Shown here piece by piece: positions 24,001 through 34,204 of a stretch of DNA of 64,000 nucleotides (position 1 is its first letter; every line of letters begins with the position of its first letter). The notes beneath the pieces were generated by a model, which saw nothing but the letters and a program-made list of their open reading frames with translations, did not search any database and was not told where the DNA came from. A program made the position numbers and the translations under genes. The DNA is from Watersipora subatra. Lineage: Eukaryota > Bryozoa > Gymnolaemata > Cheilostomatida > Watersiporidae. The stretch covers positions 28,093,191-28,157,190 of the forward strand of contig NC_088708.1 of the NCBI RefSeq assembly GCF_963576615.1, read 5' to 3'.

Positions 24001-26915
24001 ATACATTAAGGTAGGTTCTCAGAGGAGAGATCACTGCATCTTGATTCAGATCACCTAACCAATGTCAGCACAGTTATTTGCTCTGCTCTATCCTGAGTAG
24101 GTAAAAGTGAGTGTCTGGATTCTTTTTTTTATCGTTTCTCATTACTTTTTATCATTTTATTGTAAACTTGTTTATGTGTTTTGTTTTTCATTGCATTACG
24201 AAATGCATATTGTCCATAATTTATTTGGTATTCTAGGAATACTGTATGAGGTTTATCGTGAAGGGAGGCAACTCCAAAGAGATTGTGATGAGTACAGAAT
24301 TTGAAGAGCTGCCTAAAAGTTTAATAGTTGAGATAGTGCGGTCAAGCTTAAACCAGCCTGTAATGATGCTTGCTCTTTCGGGTAGCACTGGTCAGCTCAC
24401 TGACGCCCCAGATGGTAGGTTCCTTATACAACAACGATAGACCAATTTATTGTTTGCTTATGGGATGATCGCCCATACCTACATCATCTGGCCCTCCGTC
24501 TAAAGGGAAATACATCCATGACCACAGCATGTTATCTTCTACTTATAAAGGAATTCTCCCATGACCTACCATCTAATCTTCTGCCTGTAATGCAATCCTC
24601 CCATGCCCATAGCTTATTATTTCCTGTCGATAGTGGGTCCTTTTAGTGGGATAACAGATGCCCTATAGTATATACGGTGCCTATAACATAGACAGTGTCT
24701 ATAGCGTACACTGATATTAGTTGAACATATAATTGGTTGCTAATTCAATGGCATTCTTTTTATTACTTTCTCCAGAGTTCATGTTGTGAATGTGGCTTTT
24801 CTGTCAACAATAGTACATTAGAAGAGTGTCCACTAGTTTCTTCTTCTTATATTTATGCATTGCTTTGGTTTTTGTCGGTTGTTTTGAGGCAGCAGTTTTC
24901 TGTTCTACTATGTGGATTTTTAGTGTGCTCTGACAGCATTAAAAAGGCATACGCTCTTGTAATAATAGGATAAAAATTGGAGTCATGTACAGGAATGACT
25001 ATCGTAATAGCAATTCTAGCAGTTACCGTATGTACAGGAATGACTATCGCAATAGCAACTCTAGCAGTTACCGTATGTACAGGAATGACTATCGCAATAG
25101 CAACTCTAGCAGTTGCCGTATATACAGGAATGACTATCGCAATAGCAACTCTAGCAGTTACCGTATATACAGGAATGACTATCGCAATAGCAACTCTAGC
25201 AGTTACCGTATGTACAGGAATGACTATCGCAATAGCAACTCTAGCAGTTACCGTATGTACAGGAATGACTATCGCAATAGCAACTCTAGCTATGAGGCGC
25301 TGACCATATATCTTTGTTTTAGCTAACAATATTATCAATGACATGAGACTATTTCTGGCGAGTCAGGGCTCTCAGTTTTGTGACATCATACTGATGTTGG
25401 ATGAGGAGAAGATTCCAGCTCACAAGGCAATTCTTGCCGCGCGTAGCCGTTACTTTGAGGCAATGTTCAGGAATTTTATGCCTTCCAATAATTGTGTTAA
25501 CGTGAGTCTAGCACTTATATATACATGTAGTCTTCAACAGGTAAATACATGTGTATATATGTACCACTTGTGCTTATATTTATCCCAATTTGCCTACATG
25601 TGTATTTATATACTGTCATATTCCCTCTTATGTAATGCCTCAGATTTTTTCTATGTAGCTTTTGTAAGTTTTTTTATGTTTATGATTAGCTATTATTTCT
25701 ATGAAATATTTTTATGATCAGAATATTATGTCTTTTTCCTTACATTTTCAGTACCACTCATTAATTTTTCAGATTGCCATCGGTGATATGGTTCCTTCCA
25801 AGCAAGCTTTTAATAGTCTACTCAGGTATATTTATTATGGGGATGTGTGCATGCCACCCGCAGATTCGCTCTATCTTTTCCCTGCACCCCACTTCTATAA
25901 CTTCACCAACAACCGGTTGCAGGTACGCATATGTTATCATAGCTACATCGAGTCTATTGTTAATGTAGGAATTAACATATGAATGCATTAATGTATGTTT
26001 TAACGTGGCACTTTTTAAGTGCTATCATTGATATGTTTATGTCGGGTCCTATTTCAGGCCTATTGCAAGCAAAATCTCGAAATGAACGTTTCAACTGAGA
26101 ATGTAGTTCAAGTGTTGGAAACAGCTCATGGCATTGGTAAGCGTTTAGTGATTCTATATTGTAAAATATATTATCATCTTCCCACCAATCTAACTACAGC
26201 TGGGTGTGAAATAAACTGGACCCCTTTGTTGGAAAACTAAAATTCTCATTTAGCCCCTACAACATTGTTACTAATTGTTAATTTAGTCAATAGCTATAAG
26301 TTATATATTAAACAATCATTTTGTCCTGATTTTAAATACGTAAACCAAACAGTTGTAAAACTATGTTTTTGATTATGTAGCCTAACTTTTGAACATTTCC
26401 TTTTTTAATGGTTGAAGACAACAATCTGTTCAGATATGGTCACACCACATACATTTTTATTTTCTTATTTCAAGTCGTGTATATGATTTAAAACAAGCAA
26501 ATAAAATGTATGTGGTGTGATATTTCATTTTTCATTTCTGAAATGTTTTTAGTATAATTTTTATTGCAAGGGAGGAGCATGTTAGACATAAGATATGAGC
26601 CTAACAAATAGGTTGTAATTATTCTCTCCTCTGGGCTGTCGATCCATTGGCTTAGCCGCTTCAGAATTTATTAATCTCACGAGTAATAGCCCGAGTATTT
26701 TATATGCAGGTGCTGGAGACATGAAGAGGCATGCGCTAGACATGATAGTGCACAGATTCAATACTGTCGCCAAGCTACCTCAACTGAGGCTGCTAAGCAA
26801 GGAACTGCTGTTAGAGATAATAGACACCCTTGCACAGTGTGACAGGAACAACAGCCACGGTATTCACCAAGACATGGTGACTGACACGGAGTACCCAAAT
26901 CAGGCCCCTCTTTAG
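15099..26915 (+). CDS. LZTR1: Leucine-zipper-like transcriptional regulator 1 (LZTR1), Kelch-BTB protein
   Basis: Sixteen exons: 15099-15256, 15802-15864, 16071-16204, 16571-16679, 17097-17244, 18580-18719, 19688-19834, 19969-20134, 20537-20629, 21062-21254, 23829-24010, 24237-24414, 25323-25501, 25773-25922, 26058-26136, 26710-26915. All are GT-AG with matching phases and total 774 residues (human 840). LZTR1 is a substrate adaptor for CUL3 that promotes ubiquitination of RAS-family GTPases such as RIT1 at endomembranes. Residues 1 to about 355 are Kelch repeats ([45 protein letters not shown]). Then come BTB1/BACK1 (exons 9-12), BTB2 (exons 13-14, [10 protein letters not shown] and R-Y-I-Y-Y-G) and BACK2 ([15 protein letters not shown] onward). 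Most of the length difference is a missing linker of about 60 residues before the last Kelch repeat. Its neighbours are unrelated. Confidence 0.97.
16368..16570 (+). repeat. Tandem array in LZTR1 intron 3 that includes the exon 4 acceptor
   Basis: Units of about 40-55 bp alternate TATAACTGTATTCTATAG, GAGGATACACA and TACAGCTGATATATATA. Near-copies of the junction TATAG/GAGGATACAC occur at about 16375, 16419, 16459 and 16508. The last copy, 16561-16580, is the actual exon 4 acceptor, followed by coding sequence. An (AT)n run of varying length separates units. Confidence 0.85.
20165..20395 (+). repeat. 27-bp minisatellite in LZTR1 intron 8
   Basis: About eight copies of a 27-bp unit (GGGGATGGTGATGGATAATC plus TGCTATT). 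It starts about 30 bp after the donor of exon 8. Because 27 is divisible by three, long open frames run through it on both strands; they are repeat artefacts. Confidence 0.95.
21440..22852 (-). mobile_element. Composite tRNA-like repeat, long variant, in LZTR1 intron 10
   Basis: Read on the minus strand it begins at 22852 with ACTAGCTGAATGCCCAGCAT and shares the AACATATAACAACAGTTACC block with the other copies. It continues through about 1 kb that is partly shared with the 5.8 kb copy. It then has a clear tRNA-like segment at about 21655-21560: A-box-like TTAGCCTTGTGGTTAGG, then B-box-like GTGAGTTCAAATCC. It ends in an AT-rich tail near 21440-21520. A 33-bp segment is duplicated at 22674-22739. 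The open frame at 21737-22009 (+) is within it and has no recognisable domain. Confidence 0.75.
23083..23182 (+). repeat. AT-rich tandem duplication
   Basis: A 46-48-bp unit beginning GCGTATTTATTATGGATTAT is present twice in full, with a third start. It lies in LZTR1 intron 10. Confidence 0.8.
24986..25291 (+). repeat. 45-bp minisatellite in LZTR1 intron 12
   Basis: Nearly seven copies of a 45-bp unit (TACAGGAATGACTATCGCAA, TAGCAACTCTAGCAGTTACC, GTATG). It ends about 31 bp before the exon 13 acceptor. The unit length is a multiple of three and has no stop in two plus-strand frames and one minus-strand frame. This gives 108-163-codon open frames with repeats such as [16 protein letters not shown] see no start context, splice partner or homologue for them, so I do not call a gene. 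Confidence 0.95.
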
Positions 26916-28580
26916 TTTCAGAGTTATTTATTAGTCTCAAACCACAGATTTTTTCAGATTTCTCGTTTTTTGTCACTATTTGGGTGAAGTATAAAGACTT
27001 TTGGAACCATTTATAGTGCTTTTTTGCCTGAGCTTTTTCTTTTGTATTGATTGGTAACCCATAATCTATTAATTGATATTCATGCGCCATTTTTACATGA
27101 ATTAATTGGAATCAGTGTAAGTTACCCTCTTTCATGTTTTACTCTAAGATGACACCTACTGGTCATGTGATCACTTCTGATCTTTGTGTAGATAACTCGT
27201 ATGATCAATCATTAGTGTATATTAACTTTTTCATATTCTATGTGCTCAATATTTCAAATTTCTGGCATCAGAAATGTATTATTTTTCAACTTCGCCTTTT
27301 AAATACTCACATGGTACTATGTAATAAACTTTGTTCTTTCCGCCCCAATATCTGCTTGTTCATATGGGCACCTGCAATAGATAGAGTGAAAGTTGAGTAC
27401 GTCTTGTTTAAACAATCGGCAATTAATTTTAACACAGCTGTTGAATGTTATCAACCATATATTATATTTGTCATTAAATTATTATTTTATTCATATATCC
27501 TTGCAAAGAATTTTGTAGTTTAATAAATTTGTTAAAATCTTGGCATTTGGCTATTTTAGAGTGAACATTAAAAAAAGCTAGACCATTCTAAAATGCTATT
27601 TTAATATGCACCCTACCATTTATCAACCTCACTACATGTATACATTTGTTAATTTTGTACTGTGGTTAGCCTCATTCACATCATAATAGCCTCTCACAAA
27701 AGGTTGTGGAGGTTTAACCTATTCATTAAATAGTTTGCAATTATGTATTCTAATTAAATAGTTTTCTGTAGTGTTATAAATACCAGTAACCACAACCGCG
27801 CTATAAACACAGTTGTCATTCACCAAATTTGAATCTTTTCAATATTGTATTTGACAAATTCCAAATATCTCATAAAGTATAGGATTCTGCGCAGTGAAGT
27901 AGTATGTACTTCTGCTTGTACTGTAAACTTCTTGGTTATCCACCTTCCAATGATGTATTCCAGTCATATCCATCAGCTGATATATAACCTTCACAAAACT
28001 CATCAATTTTAATCATACTTTTGTAAAATCCTTTTTTAGAGCTTCAATTGGGAGTTTCTAATTTTAAAAATTGCTTTGGAATGTGTAACAACTTTAAAGT
28101 TTTAAAAGTATTATTATTGATTAGCTATATAATTGTTGTTTAAAATATACAGTCTGTATCATGACAGCGAAACTCCAACACCACAGACTGCACAATTAAC
28201 TGAATATATTATTATATTGCATCTCATATTACGGAAGAATTCAGTATTGTCTAAGTATTACAAGTAGATTAAATCAGCTTACAATTATAGCAATTGTTCT
28301 TATACTTTTAAACTACAGATATATTTCATTGTATAATATTTTATTAAATTTTATTATATGTATTATAGATATATTTTACACGATTAGGTTGTTAAAATGA
28401 TAAGTTATTCTATTCTATGTTTTATGTTGGCCATAATTAGTTGCACAATGTACATTCTTAGAATATTCTTGTAATGTGAATTTATTATTATTATTATTAC
28501 TCTATTTAAATTGGTGATTCACAGACTATTGAACTATATGCGTGTAGTACATAAGACTAGCTTTGGTTAAACAATCATTA
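26916..28580. other. LZTR1 3' UTR and intergenic sequence
   Basis: This follows the LZTR1 stop. AATAAA-type hexamers at about 27323 and 27521 could end the transcript. A 129-codon open frame (27134-27523, +) is hydrophobic and AT-biased, with no recognisable domain, and is taken as chance. Nothing else is supported. Confidence 0.35.
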
Positions 28581-28587
28581 TCGATTA

Positions 28588-28940
28588 TCTGGTAGTTTTT
28601 TTTGTTTTATTGCATCAAAAGATATGAAAACAGAAAAACAACAAAAGAACATAATGATGAGGCCCAAACTGCGCAGTAGCATTGCTAGTCAAGGCGCTGG
28701 GCCACAAGTTAACAGCGAGCAGCCAGAAACTATTTAGTCATCACTCAACAGGTACAGCTTGAGGGCACGCCTAAAAGTTTGCCCACTCACAACTCTATGC
28801 AGTTCATCAGGCAGAGTGTTCCATTGTGCTGACTGCTGGTAAGACATTCTGCGATGACCTGAAGCAGATTTAGAGGGAGGTAGCTTTAGATTTGAGAAAG
28901 AGCAGCGAGTGTGATATTGATAAATGCGATGTGATTTAAG
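28588..28940 (-). mobile_element. 3' end of a non-LTR retrotransposon (LINE)
   Basis: Minus-strand reading of 28937-28739 is open for about 65 codons and ends in a stop. It contains H-R-R-M-S-Y-Q-Q-S-A-Q-W-N-T-L-P-D-E-L then F-R-R-A-L-K-L-Y-L-L. This is the typical C-terminal signature of LINE reverse-transcriptase proteins (R-S-F...A...W-N-S-L-P...F-K-x-x-L-K...L). About 140 bp of 3' UTR follows, ending in AATAAAACAAAAAAAACT, an A-rich tail. Only the 5'-truncated end is present, as is usual for LINE insertions. Confidence 0.75.
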
Positions 28941-29440
28941 TTGTTAATATAACTTCAGTGAAATGTGTACATGTTGTTGTCTTTGTGTATATGATAGCAT
29001 ACTTTCATGTTTGCCATTTAACATAATTACATTCTTGACAATATAAGCCAACTGTACATTCGTTGTACTTGTGACTAAGGTATCTGTCGACACAAATAGA
29101 TATAAATTGTTATGCTAGTGCATATACACTTCATAGTTCCTCCAGCTGTAACCTCATATATCACATAATATTAATAGGTATATCTGCGCAAAAATGTTCT
29201 TACAATAATAAATCAGCAGATATAGCTATTATAAGCAAAGTTATGTTTTGAAAGAATATATAGTTGAAATAATCGCTTTCTTTTCATAAGGATACACAGT
29301 TTGGTAACTTTAAACACTATAATATATTACATTAGATTGTATTATATCGGATCATTTTACATCATATGTAATTTATTGTATTTTATACTTCACTGCTATT
29401 TTATTATATGATGCTATATTGTGTTTGATTACGTCATCTA

Positions 29441-29882
29441 TCATCTATATATATATTTCTCAAAGTTTGTCCGTGTGTCGTCATAAATCCGGCTATAGAT
29501 CTTAAAATCTTGGAATAAATATTCCGTACCGAAAAGGATTTAATGTCGGACCAAGCCATTCACCAGTCTGGCACCTTGCCCACAAGACTACAGAAGTCGA
29601 ATTGCTAGCCTGCTAATATAAGTCATTATATCAGAGCAAAACCTAACTGCTTTGCTGTGTGACGCGGTGCATAGCATAACGTCACGAGAAGCTGTTGCTC
29701 ACATTATTAAACTGGCTATTAGCAAAACTCTCACTACTTCTCATTGTTTATAAGACAAAAAACTTTTCTCATGATATGTAGTTTGAAAGTTAGAATGGCA
29801 AATGTTGTTATATGTTAAATACAAATCAATTTTCTGTCCATATACTCTTCTATTACACGGGCAACGCCGGGTGGCACAGCTA
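29441..29882 (-). mobile_element. Composite tRNA-like repeat (short variant)
   Basis: On the minus strand it starts with AGCTGTGCCACCCGGCGTTG and carries the AACATATAACAACATTTGCC block. A tRNA-like segment lies at about 29600-29540 (TGTGGGCAAGGTGCCAGACT, later TTGGTCCGACATTAAATCC as a degraded B box). It ends in ATATATATATAGATGA. It is nearly identical, by eye, to the copy at 51950-52399, so the family moved relatively recently. Confidence 0.85.
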
Positions 29883-30958
29883 ATGTTATACTATAGCTAT
29901 GTTGCATTACTATAATACATTATATTATTTTTTAACTAGGCGTCGTACTATAATTTGTGGATATTTTGTTACTTTTATATGGAAGATTTGAGCTTATTTG
30001 TCATTAATTTAACACATTATTACCCCATTTATTATCAAAAAGATTGTATAAGTTTTATATATTGGCTAAATAGTTTCAATTTGAGAGAAACTTTTCATAA
30101 ATGTTTGAATTTTTGTTCACATTAATTTCTTCATTCAAATTGATGGTAAATTAAACTTTAACGGAATGTAATGGATATCAAAGACCAGGCTATTCAAGCA
30201 GAGCTAGGCGTCTGTATAAGGTCTGAGGCCTCGATGAGATGTCAGCTCACCTCAAACAGCGTTTTCAATAGACTGTCTTATTTGGCGGAGGAAAGATTGT
30301 GTTAGACAAAGTGATTATCTCCGTAATAGCATGAGCAAACTGATTGAAAGAAATTGACAGCACTTGTTTATGAATAGTGAGATGGATGTTTATAGGATAA
30401 CAAACAGAAGATCTAATATCAACTTACACCCCTCAGTGTTAAGATGAAGTCCTTAAAGCTCGGAGGATCGTTCCTAATCTATTCATAGACTAGAGCTAGT
30501 AATAAATTATGTCGTATTGACAAATACACGAATAGAGTCTCTGTGTAAACGTGTCACTGTGAATTATAAATTAATCAACAAGCATATTTCAATTCAGTTT
30601 CAAGTTGACTTTGTATAGGCGAGACCCTTGAGTCGCGCATAGCTATGCGGAGTATAATATGGTTGAGCTCCGTCAAGTGTGTGCAGTAAGCTTAGGAGGA
30701 GGCGAGTCAGCGAGGATTAATGATATAGGATCGCCTCGCTATATGATACACCTGTTGGCTACCGTCACACCAATTGGATTACCAGCCTTTCACACCTCCT
30801 ACGCTCGCATTAATTGCGTATACTGACTTTTATCCACCCCTACTAAACACTTTATGGTCACTTGCACATTACCTGAGGTTTGATTATAACTTGCTTTGGT
30901 CCTTTCAATTGCAGTAGTTATAAAAATGCCTTGCAGCCATTGGAATAAATGTAATGAC
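29883..30958. other. Intergenic sequence, no gene seen
   Basis: Between the composite repeat and the MITE. No exon or known repeat is recognised. Composition becomes less AT-rich around 30620-30790, which could mark another old repeat that I cannot name. Confidence 0.3.
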
Positions 30959-31147
30959 CAGACCTGCCAACTCAAGAGTGGGGCAATGCATGAGATTTGG
31001 TTTTGGGGCAATTTATGTATCAATGATAGTATATATAAAATTGTGGAAATTGGGGCAAAAATCTCACGCATTTCTCACGCATTTTCATTTTTTCTTTGGG
31101 GTGATTGCGTGAGTCTCACGCCCAATGCGTGAGAGTTGGCAGGTATG
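30959..31147. mobile_element. 189-bp MITE with 8-bp target-site duplication
   Basis: Terminal inverted repeats CAGACCTGCCAACTC (left) and CATACCTGCCAACTCTC (right end, reverse complement) are flanked by a perfect 8-bp direct repeat GTAATGAC at 30951-30958 and 31148-31155. The interior is rich in CTCACGC/GGGGCAA motifs. There is no coding sequence. The 8-bp duplication and a CA-start terminus fit a non-autonomous hAT-like element, but the superfamily is inferred only from these. Confidence 0.9.
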
Positions 31148-31155
31148 GTAATGAC

Positions 31156-34100
31156 AGCGGGTTAACAGACCCATAGGCATAAAATTTGAATGGATATCGC
31201 ATTGTGACAAGCTGAAAGTGCAGTCTTTTTCATGTTAGTAAGGATTATGATGAAATATTAATAAGCTGCTGTAGAAAACATTGCTGTTACAGAGGAAATA
31301 TGACAATTATCATACATTTCCTGTAATTGAGCAAAAATATGAATCTAATATCTCAATTGACTTTTAGACAAGTTCTAAAAGCCTTTTCAGCTTACAAGTA
31401 AAACAAACAAATTATTTATATTCTTCAACCTTACTAAAGTAAAGTTTTGTTTAGTTTTTACGCTAAACGTACTTTTTACTTTTACTTTTATTATTATGTT
31501 TTATAAGCATCGCCTTATAATAAAATAATAAAATAGTTATAAGTAACACCTGAGTGAATGTCACACGCTTCTGCGCTATCGTCAATACTTCGTAGGAAAA
31601 ATCTGCCAATGCAACGGTCTCAATCGGCTGCTGCTGATAAGCCTGTGATCTCCACAATTAATATCCTTTAGGGCTATCTGTATTATCTAAAGTTCTAAAA
31701 TGGCTTGTTGAAGGAAACTCATAGCACTTAAGCTTTCTGAATTTGTAGAGCGATTTTGATTAAATATTGCTGCGAAGGAGATAAATTACGCCGACAGAAA
31801 ACATTGTTTCAATGATGCAGTCAAAGTGCCCTTGATGTGCTATAAAAAGTTAACTAAGTGCAATAACTCCTATTTATTGCCACTTGTCGATCGGTATAGG
31901 CTTTTATTACTAAACCCCTGAAAGAAGCTTCATTTCAACACTTTTCTACAACTAATCATAATAACCAGAATGGAACCAGGTTGTGTATTGTCAAGCTAAA
32001 ATAGTTGGATGACAAATTGTTTCTGTACATGTACTACCAACTGTGCACAATTGAATAAGCTGAGGTTACACCTCCCTTAGGTACAGCCTTGCGGGCATTT
32101 GTAGTTTTCTGCAGAAATAACTTTATAAATAGTAAGTACCTAGCGAGTTGCTAATAAACTGTTTAGCTTGGTGCTTCATCACCAGATCATATTTTAGACT
32201 TTAGAAGAGGGTGCTGCTGATTTCTTGAATTAATACAATAACACAGACATAATGATATTTATTTTCTAATTTTAGTGTCATCCCATGACATCAAACACCT
32301 TAAATAGCTTAGCCTGTTCAAATTATTTATGTTTTTATTCATTAAAAATATCTTCTCTGAAAAAATTATATTACAATGTAAATAATTTAACTTACATTTA
32401 ATCTGAGGTTTTTTGTACCAAAACAACTCTGTGTTAATATTTTATTGCTTCAGTTTGTAGCAAATGTTTCATTTATATCAGTACTAGTTAATGGCCTCCA
32501 GAGTAGTGACTGAAGTAAAATATGAGCCTTTCCAAAACACTATAATTGCATTAGCCAACTACATTGTAAGTCATCAAAAAAGTAAATAGGCCGTACGTAA
32601 CAAACGTGAAACGAGATTAAGCATCCACAGCAAAGCAAAAAGAGCAATGTATAACGCCACACTACCGGCGGTCTGCCTGTATTTGAGCAAACACCGACAA
32701 AGCCATAGCTGTCTTCTCTGTGCATAGCAGATCAGCTCATTGGTTACATAGCCTAGTTACATACATTTTACCTGATAGCCTTATCACCTGAAAAGTCTAG
32801 TTGCATATTTCATATTCAGTTGTGAGTTTGTTGAGACTGGATAGTCATTACAAGTAACAAACAAATTATTGTAATTGTTTTGAAACTTTTTTAAAAATAA
32901 AATGTTCTAAAGTTTAACATCTTTCCTTACAGGTATTACGTAGGTTTGATGAGAGCTTGAATTTGAGTCTTTAGCAGTCATCTGGTTTTAGAACTTTTAA
33001 ACTCACCAATAATATTTACTAGTTGGTGTCTGTTGTAGCATACAGAAGGTAACGTTTCTACAAGCATAAATGCCAAATAATTCTACTTTTGTTCTTATCA
33101 TTTTAAATATTGCATAATAAAAATGTTTTTTCCAAACGAAGTTGAAAATAGGCTAACTGCAACTTGGCTGAATTTTTTTCCTTTTTTAACAAATCTATTT
33201 GGAGTGGCTACAACATGCAAATTTAGATTGAAAGTTTGGCGGTGAGAACAATTTAAGATGAAAGGCTCCTCCAACTAGTACCTTTTTGGGAATTGGACTT
33301 TAACCTGCTGTTTTCAAGTCAATTATTCTAGAACTCTATGACATGGCTGCGCTTTTATACCTAAGCTCAATATTCAGGTAAAAAGATAACAGATGGTTTG
33401 AACCAACAATAACGTAGAATGATCGTATTTAAACTTTTTAGTCAATAAAACTATAACTAAAATTTAAAATATTTTAGAAGAAAACAATAAAAGATTTTAA
33501 AGTTTTTGTTGTCAATAAGTTTTTTAAACAACTTAAAAAATTTATTGCAATGTATTTTAGAATCAAAATTCATTAGTGTTATTCAAATTCCTTGCCTTGG
33601 AAAATTTATTTCATCAGAACTGGAACTGCTGGCAGAAACTTTAATAATTTAATATATAGTCTTTTAATTTTTAGCTGCTCTGCTTTAAGGAATAAATTTC
33701 AATGAATATAAATACACTGTTTCTTTGCACCTGAAGTATTTTAAAATCTTAAAGTCACATAAAATTGATTTTATTACACATATTCTTCAATTAGCTTATT
33801 TAATACACAAACAATTGTAAAAAAACTATAATTTTTTTCATGTAATAACTGTTTCAAAAAATCACAAAACATCAGCATGATATAAAATAAAAAAATGGTT
33901 GAACCAAATGCAAATTAGAAACTAAACTAATAATGTTTTGTCGTAAAGAACTAAAAATAACTTCAACTGACAATAATATTGGATGTTGAAATTGTATGAT
34001 ATCAACAGTATTATTGCGTATTTCGTTTGTATTTACTTTTTGATCAAGTCGCTGCCTTGTGACTCGTTCAAGAATATCAACCAATCAAATCCCTCGTTTA
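31156..34100. other. Upstream region of HHEX, no gene seen
   Basis: Strongly AT-rich. Open frames here are short and unconvincing. It probably contains the HHEX promoter and enhancers, but no specific site can be supported from sequence alone. Confidence 0.35.
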
Positions 34101-34204
34101 GAAGCTGATCAGAGAATTGGCTAATGGAGTCACCCTATCTATTATTATTGGTATCACTAATGGACATTTGAAGCAGTTTACAGCTGCTACTGAAAGAGCT
34201 AGCA

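Noticed and set aside
24853-25344. 163-codon minus-strand open frame with repeated [10 protein letters not shown]
   Set aside because: It is created by the 45-bp array, whose length is divisible by three; flanking residues show no domain and no splice logic.
27134-27523. 129-codon open frame downstream of LZTR1
   Set aside because: AT-biased, no domain, no splice or start support; most likely chance.
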